A stretch of 64,000 bases of DNA from contig JBAMJR010000261.1 of the NCBI GenBank assembly GCA_038501785.1, forward strand, positions 421,001 through 485,000, in the 5' to 3' direction. The DNA comes from Myoxocephalus aenaeus (taxonomy: Eukaryota; Chordata; Actinopteri; Perciformes; Cottidae). Position 1 is the first letter of the stretch; each line of letters opens with the position of its first letter. The translations under genes and the position numbers were made by a program. Of the stretch, positions 22,960 through 33,929 are shown piece by piece. The notes under the pieces were generated by a model. That model was not told where the DNA came from and did no database searches. It was given only the letters and a program-made list of their open reading frames with translations.

Positions 22960-23740
22960 TTAAGTGTCCTACCCAAGTGTCCTAGAGGTCCTCCCCAAGT
23001 GTCCTAGGGGTCCTCCATAAGTGTCCTAGGGGTCCTCCATAAGTGTCCTCTCTAAGGGTGCTCCCCAAGTGTCCTAGGGGCCCTCCATAAGTGTCCTCTC
23101 CAAGTGTCCTCTCTAAGGGTGCTCCCTAAGGGTGCTCCCCAAGTGTCCTAGGGGCCCTCCATAAGTGTCCTCTCCAAGTGTGCTCCCTAAGGGTGCTCCC
23201 CAAGTGTCCTAAGGGTGCTCCCTAAGTGTCCTAAGGGCCCTCCATAAGTGTCCTCCCCAAGTGTTCTAAGTGTCCTTCCTAAGTGTCCTCCCCAAGTGTC
23301 CTAAGTGTCCTCTCTAAGGGCGCTCCCCAAGTGTCCTAAGGGCCCTCCATAAGTGTCCTCCCCAAGTGTCCTCTCTAAGGGTGCTCCATAAGTGTCCTCC
23401 CCAAGTGTTCTAAGTGTCCTCCCCAAGTGTCCTAAGTGTGCTCTCTAAGGGCCCTCCCCAAGTGTCCTAAGGGCCCTCCATAAGTGTCCTAAGGGCCCTC
23501 CATAAGTGTCCTCTCTAAGGGTGCTCCCCAAGTGTCCTCCCCAAGTGTCCTCTCTAAGGGTGCTCCCCAAGTGTCCTAAGGGCCCTCCATAAGTGTCCTC
23601 CCCAAGTGTCCTAAGGCTCCTCCCCAAGTGTCCTACCTAAGTGTCCTAAGGGCCCTACCTAAGTGTCCTAAGGGCCCTACCTAAGTGTCCTAAGGGCCCT
23701 ACCTAAGTGTCCTAAGGCTCCTCCCTAAGTGTCCTCGGCG
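22960..23740 (-). repeat. AAGTGTCCT-type minisatellite in intron 1 of cnbp copy 3
   Basis: About 780 bp of short units built from CCTAAGTGTCC, CCCCAAGTGTCC, CATAAGTGTCC and AAGGGCCCTCC. It occupies intron 1 between exon 1 (ends 24177) and the first coding exon. The same site has one or two units in copy 1 and roughly seven in copy 2. Confidence 0.95.
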
Positions 23741-23899
23741 TCTCAACGAACAGGGAGGGCAGTTTTCATTAAACTGAACAGTTTATAGTCTTTTAAAATA
23801 AACCCTGAAAAGAATGAACTGGTTACTTCCTGGTTTAGTCGTCGTTGGTCCTGAAAGGCCACTCCTACGACACGTCTACCTCGCGCACACGAAATTAAA

Positions 23900-24310
23900 C
23901 CAGTTAATATAAAACAAATAACCCAGTTAATTTAAACACCGGGACCAACTCAGTTTCGACCCCCGGGGAGAGCGGACCCTCCTCCGGCTCTGCAGGTCCC
24001 CCGGCTGTGCGTAAAGGGCCCGGCTGTGGGGGCCACAGGGCCGGGGCTGCAGGTTCCCGTCTCTCCACCGCGGGGACATGTGCTCCTCTGCGGGGGGAAG
24101 AGCACCGCAGCCCGGCGGCGGGGAGCCTGCTGCGGGCACGAACTCACGTCCTGCTGGGTCCGGAGCTCCAACTCACCTCAGATCCTCAGAACAGCTCGGT
24201 CTTCTCTCCTCTGCCTCACGCGGTCTTCACTGCAGCCCGCACGGTGTTCTCGGGACGCGCGCGCACTCGGTATTACGGTACTAGCGCGTCAGAACGGACT
24301 TCAAAATAAG
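23900..24310 (-). promoter_or_regulatory. CpG-rich promoter and non-coding exon 1 of cnbp copy 3
   Basis: Near-identical to the two other promoter blocks. The exon 1 donor GAG|GTGAGT is at 24177/24176. The CACTCGGTATTACGGTA stretch at about 24265 marks the upstream side. An ETS-type site is near 24318. Confidence 0.75.
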
Positions 24311-24439
24311 AGACAACTTCCGGTGAACGTGAAAGGATCGCGTCAGATTCATTCAAAAAAGTCATACAATAGGTCTGTAAATACAGATACATTCATTAAT
24401 TAAACTAAATGAATGAGGGGGGAATTAATTAATACAAAA

Positions 24440-25060
24440 AAAATGAAAAAATAATTGGCTCGTGAATTTGATGATGAAGGAGATTTTTTTGAAGGGCTCA
24501 AATTTTAAAATCCTACATCTGAATGTCTTGATTGTCTCTGAGTGACACATTCAGGTGGTCTACTTTTAATCTGAAGTGAAATTAGTTCGTAATCATGGAC
24601 CATTTCCTTTGTAAACCTAATTTGAAATTAGAGACACTGGCTCATGAATGTGATTTTTCTAGGGCTTTAATTGTGAAATGCAACATCAGAATGTCTTATA
24701 TTTGAAGAAGTACCTGCCGAGGTCATATGCTTTCAACATGAGGTATAAGTATTCACACAATGGAAATAAAACATGTTCCTTGAAATACAGTTTGCATGTA
24801 GTAATTTGTATTTATTTTATTTCATAGTACATTTTCACTCATTTAGTTGTATTCATTCATGTATCTGTATTTACAGACTTATTGCATGACTTATTGACTG
24901 TATGTGACATGTACTATCACGTTCACCGGAAGTTGGCTTTTATTTTGGAGTCAGCTCTTAGACTCTTGTACCGTAATGCCGAGTTCACGCGCGTGCAGAA
25001 AAACCACGTGCGGGCTGCCATGACTGTCCCGCATGCCTCACCCACGCACACGCCCTGCTG
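24440..25060 (+). other. Inverted partial fourth copy of the cnbp promoter region
   Basis: Read on the plus strand this matches, in reverse order, the sequence upstream of the cnbp promoters. GGTGGTCTAC and GTCTCTGAGTGACAC correspond to 9040-9065. ACATGTTCCTTGAAATACAG corresponds to 17660-17685. TCACCGGAAGTTGG, GTACCGTAATGCCGAGTTC and GTGCGGGCTGC correspond to the exon 1 area. Together with the copy 3 promoter it forms a head-to-head inverted repeat. No coding exons follow to the right. Confidence 0.8.
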
Positions 25061-25630
25061 CATTCAACTGCCGCCGGAAAAGTCAGAAATATCAGGATAA
25101 TTAACACTCCTGAACGATGAAGTTCATTTATTCAGATTGTGAAACGGTTACATGACATGTGAACACATTTAGATAATCCCCCTCGTGCCCATTCATCAAT
25201 TAATCCCATCCATTGTTTTATTTGAATGTATTTATTTGGTGAATACTGCATGCAATGTCATGAGACTTATAAACCAGTGGAAAAATGATCCACTCTCCAC
25301 ATTTTCCTCCAGCTCCCAACACCTCTCATAAGTGATACGTGATGAAATGCCTTATCGGGTACTTTCTGCGTACTGGTGGTTTCCTGCTGCTCATCCAGAT
25401 CAATACTGCAGCAATCATCAATACTCCGAGTCATTACAGCTTCCGTGAACGCACCATCGCCGGAAAGCGTATTGCATCACTTCCGTTTGCCACCGTGTTT
25501 GTGTTAGCCGATAACGTACTTGTCTCAACTCCAGCTAAATGTGTGATATTCTTCAGTACAAGTGGTTGATTACCTGCTGTACATCTTTAACGTTTAAACA
25601 CTCAACTATCTCCTTCTTTTAGCGACTTAT
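25060..25630. other. Unassigned intergenic sequence
   Basis: No repeat family or gene recognised. A 76-codon open frame at 25339-25569 has no familiar motif and no visible splice partners. Confidence 0.4.
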
Positions 25631-27552
25631 CGCTTAAATCCAACGGTCTTATTTTCACATTGTTTGTTCTGCTAAACGTTAGCTACCCTACTTAGCTTAG
25701 CTGCTAGCAATGGCGTCCTTTTCTCCCTCCTGCTCTCCCTTTCTCACCGTGTCACATGTTTAGCTCTTCCCCTGCCCCCTTTAAAGATAACGGTACATGT
25801 AATCAGTGTAGTTTATTTGCTAGGTTGGAGGCAGGTCTCAGTGGTCTTCGCACCATCGAAGCTCAGACTTTAGTTACATTAACCAGCTCAATCCCCATAG
25901 TTGATGTGGACCAATTAGCTTTAGCTTCTGTTAGCGTTAGCTGTTCCCCAAGCACTGAACGAGCACTGGGTGACTGAACGAAGGAAGCAGAAGTCTAGGC
26001 CGCCCACTGTGCACCAAAACCTCTTCAGGTGTCTCACATGTTCTCCCCACTCAGCGACACACCCGCTGAGAAACTCAGACACAACTCTGGTTATGTGTTT
26101 CTGGGGCCAGGGCGGGCGACGTTGAGTCCTATTTAAAACAGTTGGCTAAGGATAAACGTAAATACAGTAAGATTGTAATACACGTCGGCGGTAATGATTG
26201 CCGACTTCACTTCGAAATTCACTCAAATCAATGTGGAATCGGTGTGTGCAAACGCCAAAACAATCTCGGACTCCTAGTTTTCTCTGGCCCCCTCCCAAAT
26301 ACGGTCAATAGTGAGATGTATGACAGCGTTCCACCGTTGGTTGTCGAGGTGGTGTCCAGCAAACAATGTGGGCTTTGTAGATAATTTGCAGACTTTCTGG
26401 GGAACCCTGGTCTGATCAGGGGAGACGGCATTCATCCCACTTTTGATGGAGCAGATCTCCTTTCTGCAAATATGACCACATTTATTGGTGGACTTAATCC
26501 AGTGGTTCTCAAACTGTGGGGCGCGCCCCTCTAGTAGGGCACGGAGGTATTACAGGTGGGGCGCGGGGGGATGGGAGAAATGCAGATTATTTTTTGATAG
26601 TGCAACTTCCTGATGTTGAACTCGGACAAGACTGAAGTTATTTTACTCGGCCCAGAACACCTCAGAAATCAATTATCTGATGATATAGTTTCTCTTGATG
26701 GCATCGCTCTGGCATCCACCACCACCGTAAAGAATCTCTGAGTTATCTTTGATCAGGACTTGTCCTTTAACGCCCATGTAAAACAAATCTCACGGACTGC
26801 CTTTTTTCACCTATGTAACATTTAAAAAAATCATGCACATCTTGTTCCAAAGTGATGCAGAAAAGTTGATTCACACATTTGTTACTTCAAGACTGGATTA
26901 CTGTAACTCCATATTATCAGGCTGCTTTGGTCAGTCCCTTGGGTCTCTCCAGCTGATCCAGAATGCTGCAGCTCGTGTACTAACAAGGACTCGGAAGAGA
27001 GATCACATTACTCCTGTACTAGCTGCTCTCCACTGGCTTCCTGTAAGATCGAGAATCATATTTAAAATCCTTCTCCTCACCTATAAAGCCTTAACTGGTG
27101 ATGCACCATCATATCTTAAGGAGCTTATAGTGCCATATTACCCCACTAGAGCGTTGCGCTCACTGAATGCGGGGTTACTACTTAATGCCTCTTCAATGCA
27201 CATGACTAACTCCCAGGAGCCTCTATGCTTCCTCGTCTCAAGTTTCCATGGATGTGTCTGGAGCCTGTCCTGCCTCCTGCCATCTGCCTCCTGCCATGGC
27301 CCTGCTGATGCCCCTCCTCTCTACCTCCTTCTGCTTCATGGATCGTGGATTATCTGGATCATGGACCGTGCCTACTACTCATTATATGAATAATTTCTGT
27401 CATATTCATTGAATTCCATTAGAGGTTTTTCCTGATCCGATGTGAGGTCCTAGGACAGGGATGTTATGTGTACAGATTGTAAAGCCCTACGAGGCAAATT
27501 TGTAATTTGTGATTTTGGGATACACAAAATAAACTGAATTGAATTGAATTAC
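25630..27552 (+). mobile_element. Decayed L2/CR1-type LINE
   Basis: The plus strand shows a degraded ORF1-like region, then an SGNH-esterase-like motif (KIVIHVGGNDCRL, about 26165-26210). The C-terminal reverse transcriptase tail follows, with LNSDKTEVILLGPE, TSRLDYCNSILSG, LQLIQNAAARVLTRT and HWLPVRSRIIFKILLL (about 26610-27180). The endonuclease and most of the reverse transcriptase are deleted, and stops or frameshifts break the rest. The 3' end has the AATTGAATTGAATT tail usual for fish L2-like elements. A fragment resembling one end of a hAT MITE (AGTGGTTCTCAAACTGTGGG, about 26500-26590) sits at the deletion. Confidence 0.8.
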
Positions 27553-28520
27553 ACAGACACAAAAAGTTTAAATTCACCTCAAGTGGATTCTTAAAGAGTC
27601 CATTTGCTGGGTCCATCCAAACCAGACTTCCACAACGCAGTGAATACCTGTAACAGGGTATAGGACTCAAGACAACAGAGCAGGTGCAGTTCAATAAATT
27701 ATATCAAATGTGGAGTTGGACCAAGACAGACCGGTTCAGACACAGTTTGGCCGCAATACAGGTATGCAGACAGGCAGGTATAGATCCAGCAAAACTGGCA
27801 GAGTCAGTGTGAGGTTCAGGTTGCAGGAAAGTCTGATTCTCATAGCAACCAAAATGGTCTGGCAGATGTGTCAGGTAAGTGCAGGGTTGATGAGCCAACT
27901 TGGGACAGGTGTGGAGCAGTCAGGTGATGTGTGAAATCCTGGGTCACCAATCTCTATTCAGAAGTAGTTTCATTGAGAAGCTGTGAAGATGTGTTGAAAC
28001 GGCAGAGTTAACGCTCAATGAAAATAACAATGAAACTTTTTTTTAATAATCTCTGAACGCCATCACAGTGAGGGGGGGGGGGGGGGTTGGTCTTTACGGC
28101 CTGCAGCGGGAGGTTTATGGATTACTGATTACTGTGTGAGACATGAAAGCCGTCAAAGGTCACAGATGACGACTGAATATACAAACAACCTTCAACAGCA
28201 CACCTGTCCGGCTGCATGAAGAGAACCGATCTGCTTCGAGGAACAAGAACCAGACACCGTCGACTGAATTGAGGATTAAGATGAAGAGTTAACCAGGAAT
28301 TAAACACTCAACAAACACACGGTGAGTTTTTAGCTTCGCTAATCTTACGTTCAGGTTTTAGAGCCACGACATTGACGTCGGGACAAGGAAGTGAAGACCG
28401 TGCAGGTTTTTGTAAAACAGATCAGAACATAGAACAAAGAAAAAAAATCATCGGGTGACGGTGAGTCCGTCGCTCAGCGCAGATCTGTGACAAGACACAA
28501 CAACTAAATACTCTGCTGGT
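27553..28520. other. Upstream region of the pdp-like gene
   Basis: No coding exon recognised. A poly-G tract is at 28072-28087. A good GTGAGT donor at 28321 ends a stretch (about 28230-28320) that could be a non-coding first exon of the downstream plus-strand gene. This is inference from the donor alone. Confidence 0.35.
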
Positions 28521-28539
28521 TCTCCTGCTGATGCTCCTT

Positions 28540-29035
28540 CTTGTTCTCCTTAAAGTTCGGTTCTACTTTCCAGAAACTCGTATGGCTTCTTGCCTTGATG
28601 AGCAAAAATAGCTTTCCCCCCCCAGGGATTTTGTTCAACTCTGTTGGTTCCTTTGCTGATTCTTCTTCTGGTTCTCCTCAAAGTTTCACTTTGTTGGTTC
28701 TTCTGCTGGCTCTCCTCCATGTTTTATTCGGTTGGTTCATCTGTTGGTTCTCCTCCATGTTTTATTCGGTTGGTTCATCTGTTGGTTCTCCTCCAGGTTT
28801 TACTCGGTTGGTTCTCCTCAAAGTTTAACTTTGTTGGTTCTTCTGCTGGTTACAGGTTTCCGTCTATTGGTTCTTCTGCTGGTTCTCCAAAAAGTTTCAC
28901 TCTGTTGGCTCTTCTTGGTTCTCCTGCAGGTTTCACATTGTTGGTTCTTCTGCTGGTTCTCCACCAGGTTTCCGTATATTGGTTCTTCTACTGGTTCTCC
29001 TCAAAGTTTCACTCTGTTGGTTCTCCTGCAGGTTT
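28540..29035 (+). repeat. Pyrimidine-rich minisatellite upstream of pdp-like coding exon 1
   Basis: Imperfect units of about 35-70 bp made of GGTTCTTCTGCTGG, GGTTCTCCTGCAGG and TTTCACTTTGTTGG. Many units hold a polypyrimidine run followed by CAG. The last of these (TTCTCCTGCAG, ending 29031) is a plausible acceptor for the exon containing the start codon. Long open frames in all three plus frames are caused by the repeat. Confidence 0.85.
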
Positions 29036-29059
29036 CACATTGTTGGTTCTTCTGCTGCC

Positions 29060-32000
29060 ATGCTGGGAAGAACAGGAACCGTCAGTGGACGTTGCAGGTT
29101 TGAGCTCCAGCAGTCCCGTCACTCCTTTTCCTCGGCCCCTCCTGAGCTCTTCAGACTCCATTACCCAGCAGGCAGCGAGAGCAGGAAGTACAGGACGGGG
29201 AAGGAGGCGGAGCCAATGAGCCCAGCTCAGATCAACCGCATCTTAAAGGTGAGCAAGATCTGTAATTCAAGGTGTCAATCTAACAAACCAATCAAACTAC
29301 TGCTATCTCCATCTTCTGTTACCAGGCCAACGAATATAGCCACACCCTGCCCAGAGGCCCCGCCTCCCATGGTGTCCTGGGTTTCCATAGCAACATGCTG
29401 CCAGCCAACCTTCCCAGCGAGGACCGCCGGAGCAGCGCCACCTGCCTGCCGGGCCGCGGCGGCGCGCTGTTCGGCGTGTTCGACGGCCACGCCGGGACGT
29501 CGTGCGCCCGCGCCGTCAGCCAGAGGCTCTTCTACTACATCGCCGTGGCAACGCTACCGTTGAGGACGCTGGCGGAGCTCGAACGCGCGGTGGAGGAAGA
29601 GCGGGCCGTGCCGCCGCTGCTGGAGTGGCACAAGCACCCTCAAGACCACAACGGCACCGACGGCGAAGCGAACTCCTTCCACAGCCTCCGAAACTATTGG
29701 CAGGAGAGACTGGAGGGTGAAGAGGAAGAGGAGGATGAGGAAGAGGAGGAGGCGGTAGGGTTGGTAGGGTCAAACCGGTTCATAATAAGCCAAATACCGG
29801 ACTAGACCAGTACCCCAAAGACCGGACCAGTACACCAAAGACCAAATCAGACCAGTACCCCAAAGACCGGACCAGACCCCCAAAGACCAGACCAGTACAC
29901 CAAAGACTGGACCAGACCAGTACACCAAAGACTGGACCGGACCAGTACACCAAAGACTGGACCGGACCAGTACACCAAAGACTGAACCAGACCAGTACAC
30001 CAAAGACCAGACCAGAACAGTACACCAAAGACCGGACCAGACCAGTACCCCAAAGTCCGGACCAGACCTCCAAAGACCAGACCAGTACCCCAAAGATCGG
30101 ATCAGATCAATACACCAAAGACCAAATCAGACCAGTAACCCAAAGACCGGACCAGACCAATATACCAAAGACCAAATCAGACCAGTACCCCAAAGACCGG
30201 ACCAGACCAATATACCAAAGACCAAATCAGACCAGTACCCCAAAGACCGGACCAGACCAATATACCAAAGACCAAATCAGACCAGTACCCCAAAGACCGG
30301 ACCAGACCAATATACCAAAGACCAAATCAGACCAGTACCCCAAAGACCGGACCAGACCAATATACCAAAGACCAAATCAGACCAGTACCCCAAAGACCGC
30401 ACCAGACCCCCAAAGACCAGACCAGTACACCAAAGACCGGACCAGACCAGTACACCAAAGACCGGACCAGACCAATACACCAAAGACCAAATCAGACCAG
30501 ACCCCCAAAGACCGGACCAGACCCCCAAAGACCAGACCAGTACCCCAAAGACCGGACCAGACCAGTACCAAATCTTACCACTAGGTCATGCAGCCACACG
30601 CTCTCTAATCTTCACGGTACAGGAAGCGAACACACCATGAAGTTATCGCATGTTGTGACGTCATCGTCTGTCTCCTCTCTGATTGGCTGCAGGACGGCTG
30701 CAGGCTGACATCGGCGCTGGTCAACGCTTTTCGACGCCTGGACTACGACCTGTCCGTGGAGGCCCAGGTCCACCTGTCCATGTCGTCACCCAGGTCCTCA
30801 TTCTATGATCAAACTCCTTCACTGTCACAGTTCGTCAAAACAAGCGTAGCTCTTTTTCACGTCAAGAACCATCGACTGTATTTAGGAAGTGGACGTAGTC
30901 GTCGTGACGTCACCCGTTGGTTTGTGGTTTTCGTCGGCGAGTTCGGCAATTTTCCCCGCAAACCAATGAACAGAAGTGACCATATTTGGATTGTGGAGGA
31001 GTGACGTAGAGACCTGTCAATCACAGTAAGCCCCGCCTTAAAGCATCCCTGCTTTATGGTCTGTTTGACTCTAAATGACCATAATTTACTAAATGAACAT
31101 CATGCTGTATTGAAGAAGACTTGAAACTAGAGATTGAGACATAAACTCATGTTTACAATGTTTACTGAGGGAATACATCAAGAGAGAAGTAGAGTCATTT
31201 ATATAGACTTCTATACAACCAGAGGAGTCGCCCCCTGGAGGTCAGGAGAGAGAATGCAGCTTTAACACATGAAGCATAGACTTCTATACAACCAGAGGAG
31301 TCACCCCCTGGTGGTCAGGAGAGAGAATGCAGCTTTAACACATGAAGCATAGCCTTCTATACAACCAGAGGAGTCACCCCCTGGTGGTCAGTAGAGAGAA
31401 TGCAGCTTTAACACATGAAGCATATACTTCTATAAAACCAGAGGAGTCGCCCCCTGATGGTCAGTAGAGAGAATGCAGCTTTAACACATGAAGCATATAC
31501 TTCTATACAACCAGAGGAGTCGCCCCCTGGTGGTCAATAGAGAGAATGCAGCTTTAACACATGAAGCATATACTTCTATACAACCAGAGGAGTCGCCCCC
31601 CTGGTGGTCAGTAGAGATAATGTGTAAGACACTTCCGCAACTCACCCTCAAAGAGGGTTGGATACACATGATGGATAAACATGAAGTCACTGGTTACGTT
31701 TCTGTAGTGGAAGAGACCAACAGATTTCAGCCCAGATGAATTATGTTCCTATTGGACGATTCTGTGTTACATCTACACCAAACATTTGGTGCCATCGCAG
31801 GAAGGAGCTCTTTATGTAGAGGTGGACAGTATGCTGCTGAATCCACTGTTTTCATTGGCTGCTTTCAGGTGAACCGTCGCTCTCTGTCCGCAGACGGGTG
31901 TCTCTCCCCGGGGAGGCATTGTCTCTGTCCTCCCCCCTCCGGGTGGCGCTGTCCGGCTGCACGGCTTGCATCGCCCACGTCTCCAAGGGCGTCCTGCACG

Positions 32001-33867
32001 TGGCCAACCTGGGCGACAGCCGAGCCGTCCTGGGCGTCAAGGAGCCCAACGGGAGCTGGTCGGCGGTCAGCCTGACCAACGACCACAACGCACAGAACCC
32101 AGACGAGCTGCAAAGGATTCTGGGGGAACACCCGCCGTCGGAGCGGAGGACGGCGGTCCGCCACGACCGCCTGCTGGGTCTGCTGCTGCCCTTCAGGGCG
32201 TTCGGCGACGTCCGTTTCAAATGGGGCGCGGAGATGCTCTCTCGAGTCTACGAGACGCGACCGGACGTCCTGTCGGCGGTCAGCGAGGCGTTCCGGACGC
32301 AGCCGCCGCACTACCTGACCCCGCCCTACCTGAGCGCCGAGCCGGAGGTCACGCTGCACCGCATCGGACCCGCGGACAAGTTTCTGGTCCTGGCGACCGA
32401 CGGACTCTGGGAGCTGATGCACCGACAGACGGTCGTCCAGCTGGTGGGGGAACAGTTGACGGGTAAGAAAACTAAGATCCTCACTAAGTCTAACCCTCAT
32501 CATCATACACTTCAACTGCTTTCATTGTTTACACTTCAACTGCTTTCATCCTTTACACTTCAACTGCTTTCATCCTTTACACTTCAACTGCTTTCATCCT
32601 TTACACTTCAACTGCTTTCATCCTTTATACTTCAACTGCTTTCTTCCTTTACACTTCAACTGCTTTCATCCTTTACACTTCAACTGCTTTCCTTATTTAT
32701 ACTTCAACTGGTTATCATTTACACTTCCAACTGGTTATCATTTACATGTCAACTGCTTTCATCCTTTACACTTCAACTGCTTTCATCCTTTACACTTCAA
32801 CTGGTTATCATTTACATGTCAACTGCTTTCATCCTTTACACTTCAACTGGTTTCATCATTTACACTTCAACTGCTTTCATCCTTTACACTTCAACTGCTG
32901 TAATTTACACTTCAGTTGTTTTCATCATTTATACTTCAACTATGTAAACGTAACATGTAAATGACAGCAGGTGAAGCGTAAATGACAATAACAGTTCAAT
33001 TGTGTATGATAAAAGCAGTTGAACTGGCAGTTAGTGTAAATGATGAAAGCAGGTGAAGTGTAAATGACAGTAGGAGGTAAGGTGTAACTAATGGAAGTGT
33101 AAATGACAGCCGTTAAATAGTGAATGATGAAAGCAGTTGAAGTGTAAATGATGACGACTGTTAAATAGTCAATGATGAAAGCAGTTGAAGTGTAAATGAT
33201 GACAGCAGTTAAATAGTGAATGATGAAAGCAGTTGAAGTGAAAATGATGACGGAAGTTAAACAGTGAATGAGGAAAGCAGTTGAAGTGTAAATGACAGCA
33301 GTTAAATATTGAATGACAGTTGAAGTGTAAATGATGACAGTTGAAGTGTGAATGGTGACAGCAGTCATAGTGAATGATGAAAGCAGTTGAAGTGTAAATG
33401 GTGACAGCAGTCATAGTGAATGATGAAAGCAGTTGAAGTGTAAATGGTGACAGCAGTTATAGTGAATGATGAAAGCAGTTGAAGTGTAAATGATGACGGC
33501 TGTTAAATAGTGAATGATGAAAGCAGTTGAAGTGAAAATGACAGCACTTTAACTGGCAGTGTGAACAGTGGAAGTGGTTTATTGCTGTGCAGGCCTTCAG
33601 CAGCAGAGACCCATAATTCCCGGCGTGGGCACGACACTGGGCAGCCTGCAGCGCCTCCTGCTGGAGAGGAAGGGCCGGGTTCTGTCGGTGCTGGAGGACC
33701 AGAACGGCGCCACCCACCTGCTGCGTCACGCCCTGGGGGACGACGGGTACGGAGCGGTGGCACCGAACCGTCTGGCCAAGATGCTGAGTCTGCCCCCAGA
33801 GGTGGCCCGGAGATACCGCGATGACATCACCATCACCGTCATCCACCTGAACGAGCCCGACCTTTAA
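29060..33867 (+). CDS. pdp1: Pyruvate dehydrogenase phosphatase catalytic subunit, PDP1-like
   Basis: A PP2C-type Ser/Thr phosphatase that reactivates the pyruvate dehydrogenase complex in the mitochondrial matrix. Coding exons: 29060-29248, 29326-29754, 30693-30793, 31894-32462 and 33593-33867. Phases join to 520 residues, close to the 530-540 of the family. The N-terminus (about 55 residues) is Arg/Ser-rich with few acidic residues, as expected for a mitochondrial presequence. Motifs seen: ANEYS, EDRRSSATCL, GVFDGHAG (metal-binding Asp near residue 116), RLFYYIAV, LEWHKHP, HVANLGDSRAVLGV, NDHNAQN, LLPFRAFGDV, FKW, LTPPYLSAEPEVT, FLVLATDGLWE, LEDQNGATHL and YRDDITITV. An acidic insert precedes the second donor. 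The donor at 30793 (CCCAG|GTCC) is weak but is the one that preserves frame. Wording is nearer PDP1 than PDP2. Orthology is not proven, so the symbol is tentative. The introns are packed with repeats. Confidence 0.92.
29795..30570 (+). repeat. Minisatellite in pdp-like intron 2
   Basis: About 25-35-bp units of the type ACCAGACCAGTACACCAAAG followed by ACCGG or ACCAAATC. It occupies most of the intron between 29754 and 30693. Antisense open frames rich in Trp-Ser-Gly come from the repeat. Confidence 0.95.
30870..31620. repeat. Dispersed repeat with ~70-bp tandem units, copy 2
   Basis: Same family as 120-825, inside the third intron of the pdp-like gene. It contains six or so copies of the CTTCTATACAACCAGAGGAG unit. 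Confidence 0.75.
32500..33545. repeat. Minisatellite in two opposite-orientation blocks, pdp-like intron 4
   Basis: From about 32500 to 32945 the units read ACTTCAACTGCTTTCATC followed by CTTTAC. From about 33010 to 33545 the units read GATGAAAGCAGTTGAAGTG followed by TAAATG. This is the reverse complement of the first block. The two blocks meet near 32945-33010 and fill most of the intron between 32462 and 33593. Confidence 0.95.
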
Positions 33868-33929
33868 TGTTCTCTGTTCTAACCCCTCTCTAACTTTGTT
33901 CTGCTTCACTTCATCAAGTCAACCTTTGC

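Noticed and set aside
25339..25569. 76-codon open frame between the inverted promoter and the LINE
   Set aside because: No recognisable motif, no splice partners, and no similarity to the neighbouring genes. Probably chance.
28541..29563. Hydrophobic Leu/Phe-rich frames resembling membrane proteins
   Set aside because: They arise from the pyrimidine-rich minisatellite. Only the portion from 29060 in the proper frame matches the PDP family.
32944..33909. Possible CRISPR-like regular repeats in the pdp-like intron
   Set aside because: Vertebrate intronic minisatellite with adjacent degenerate units and no unique spacers or cas genes.
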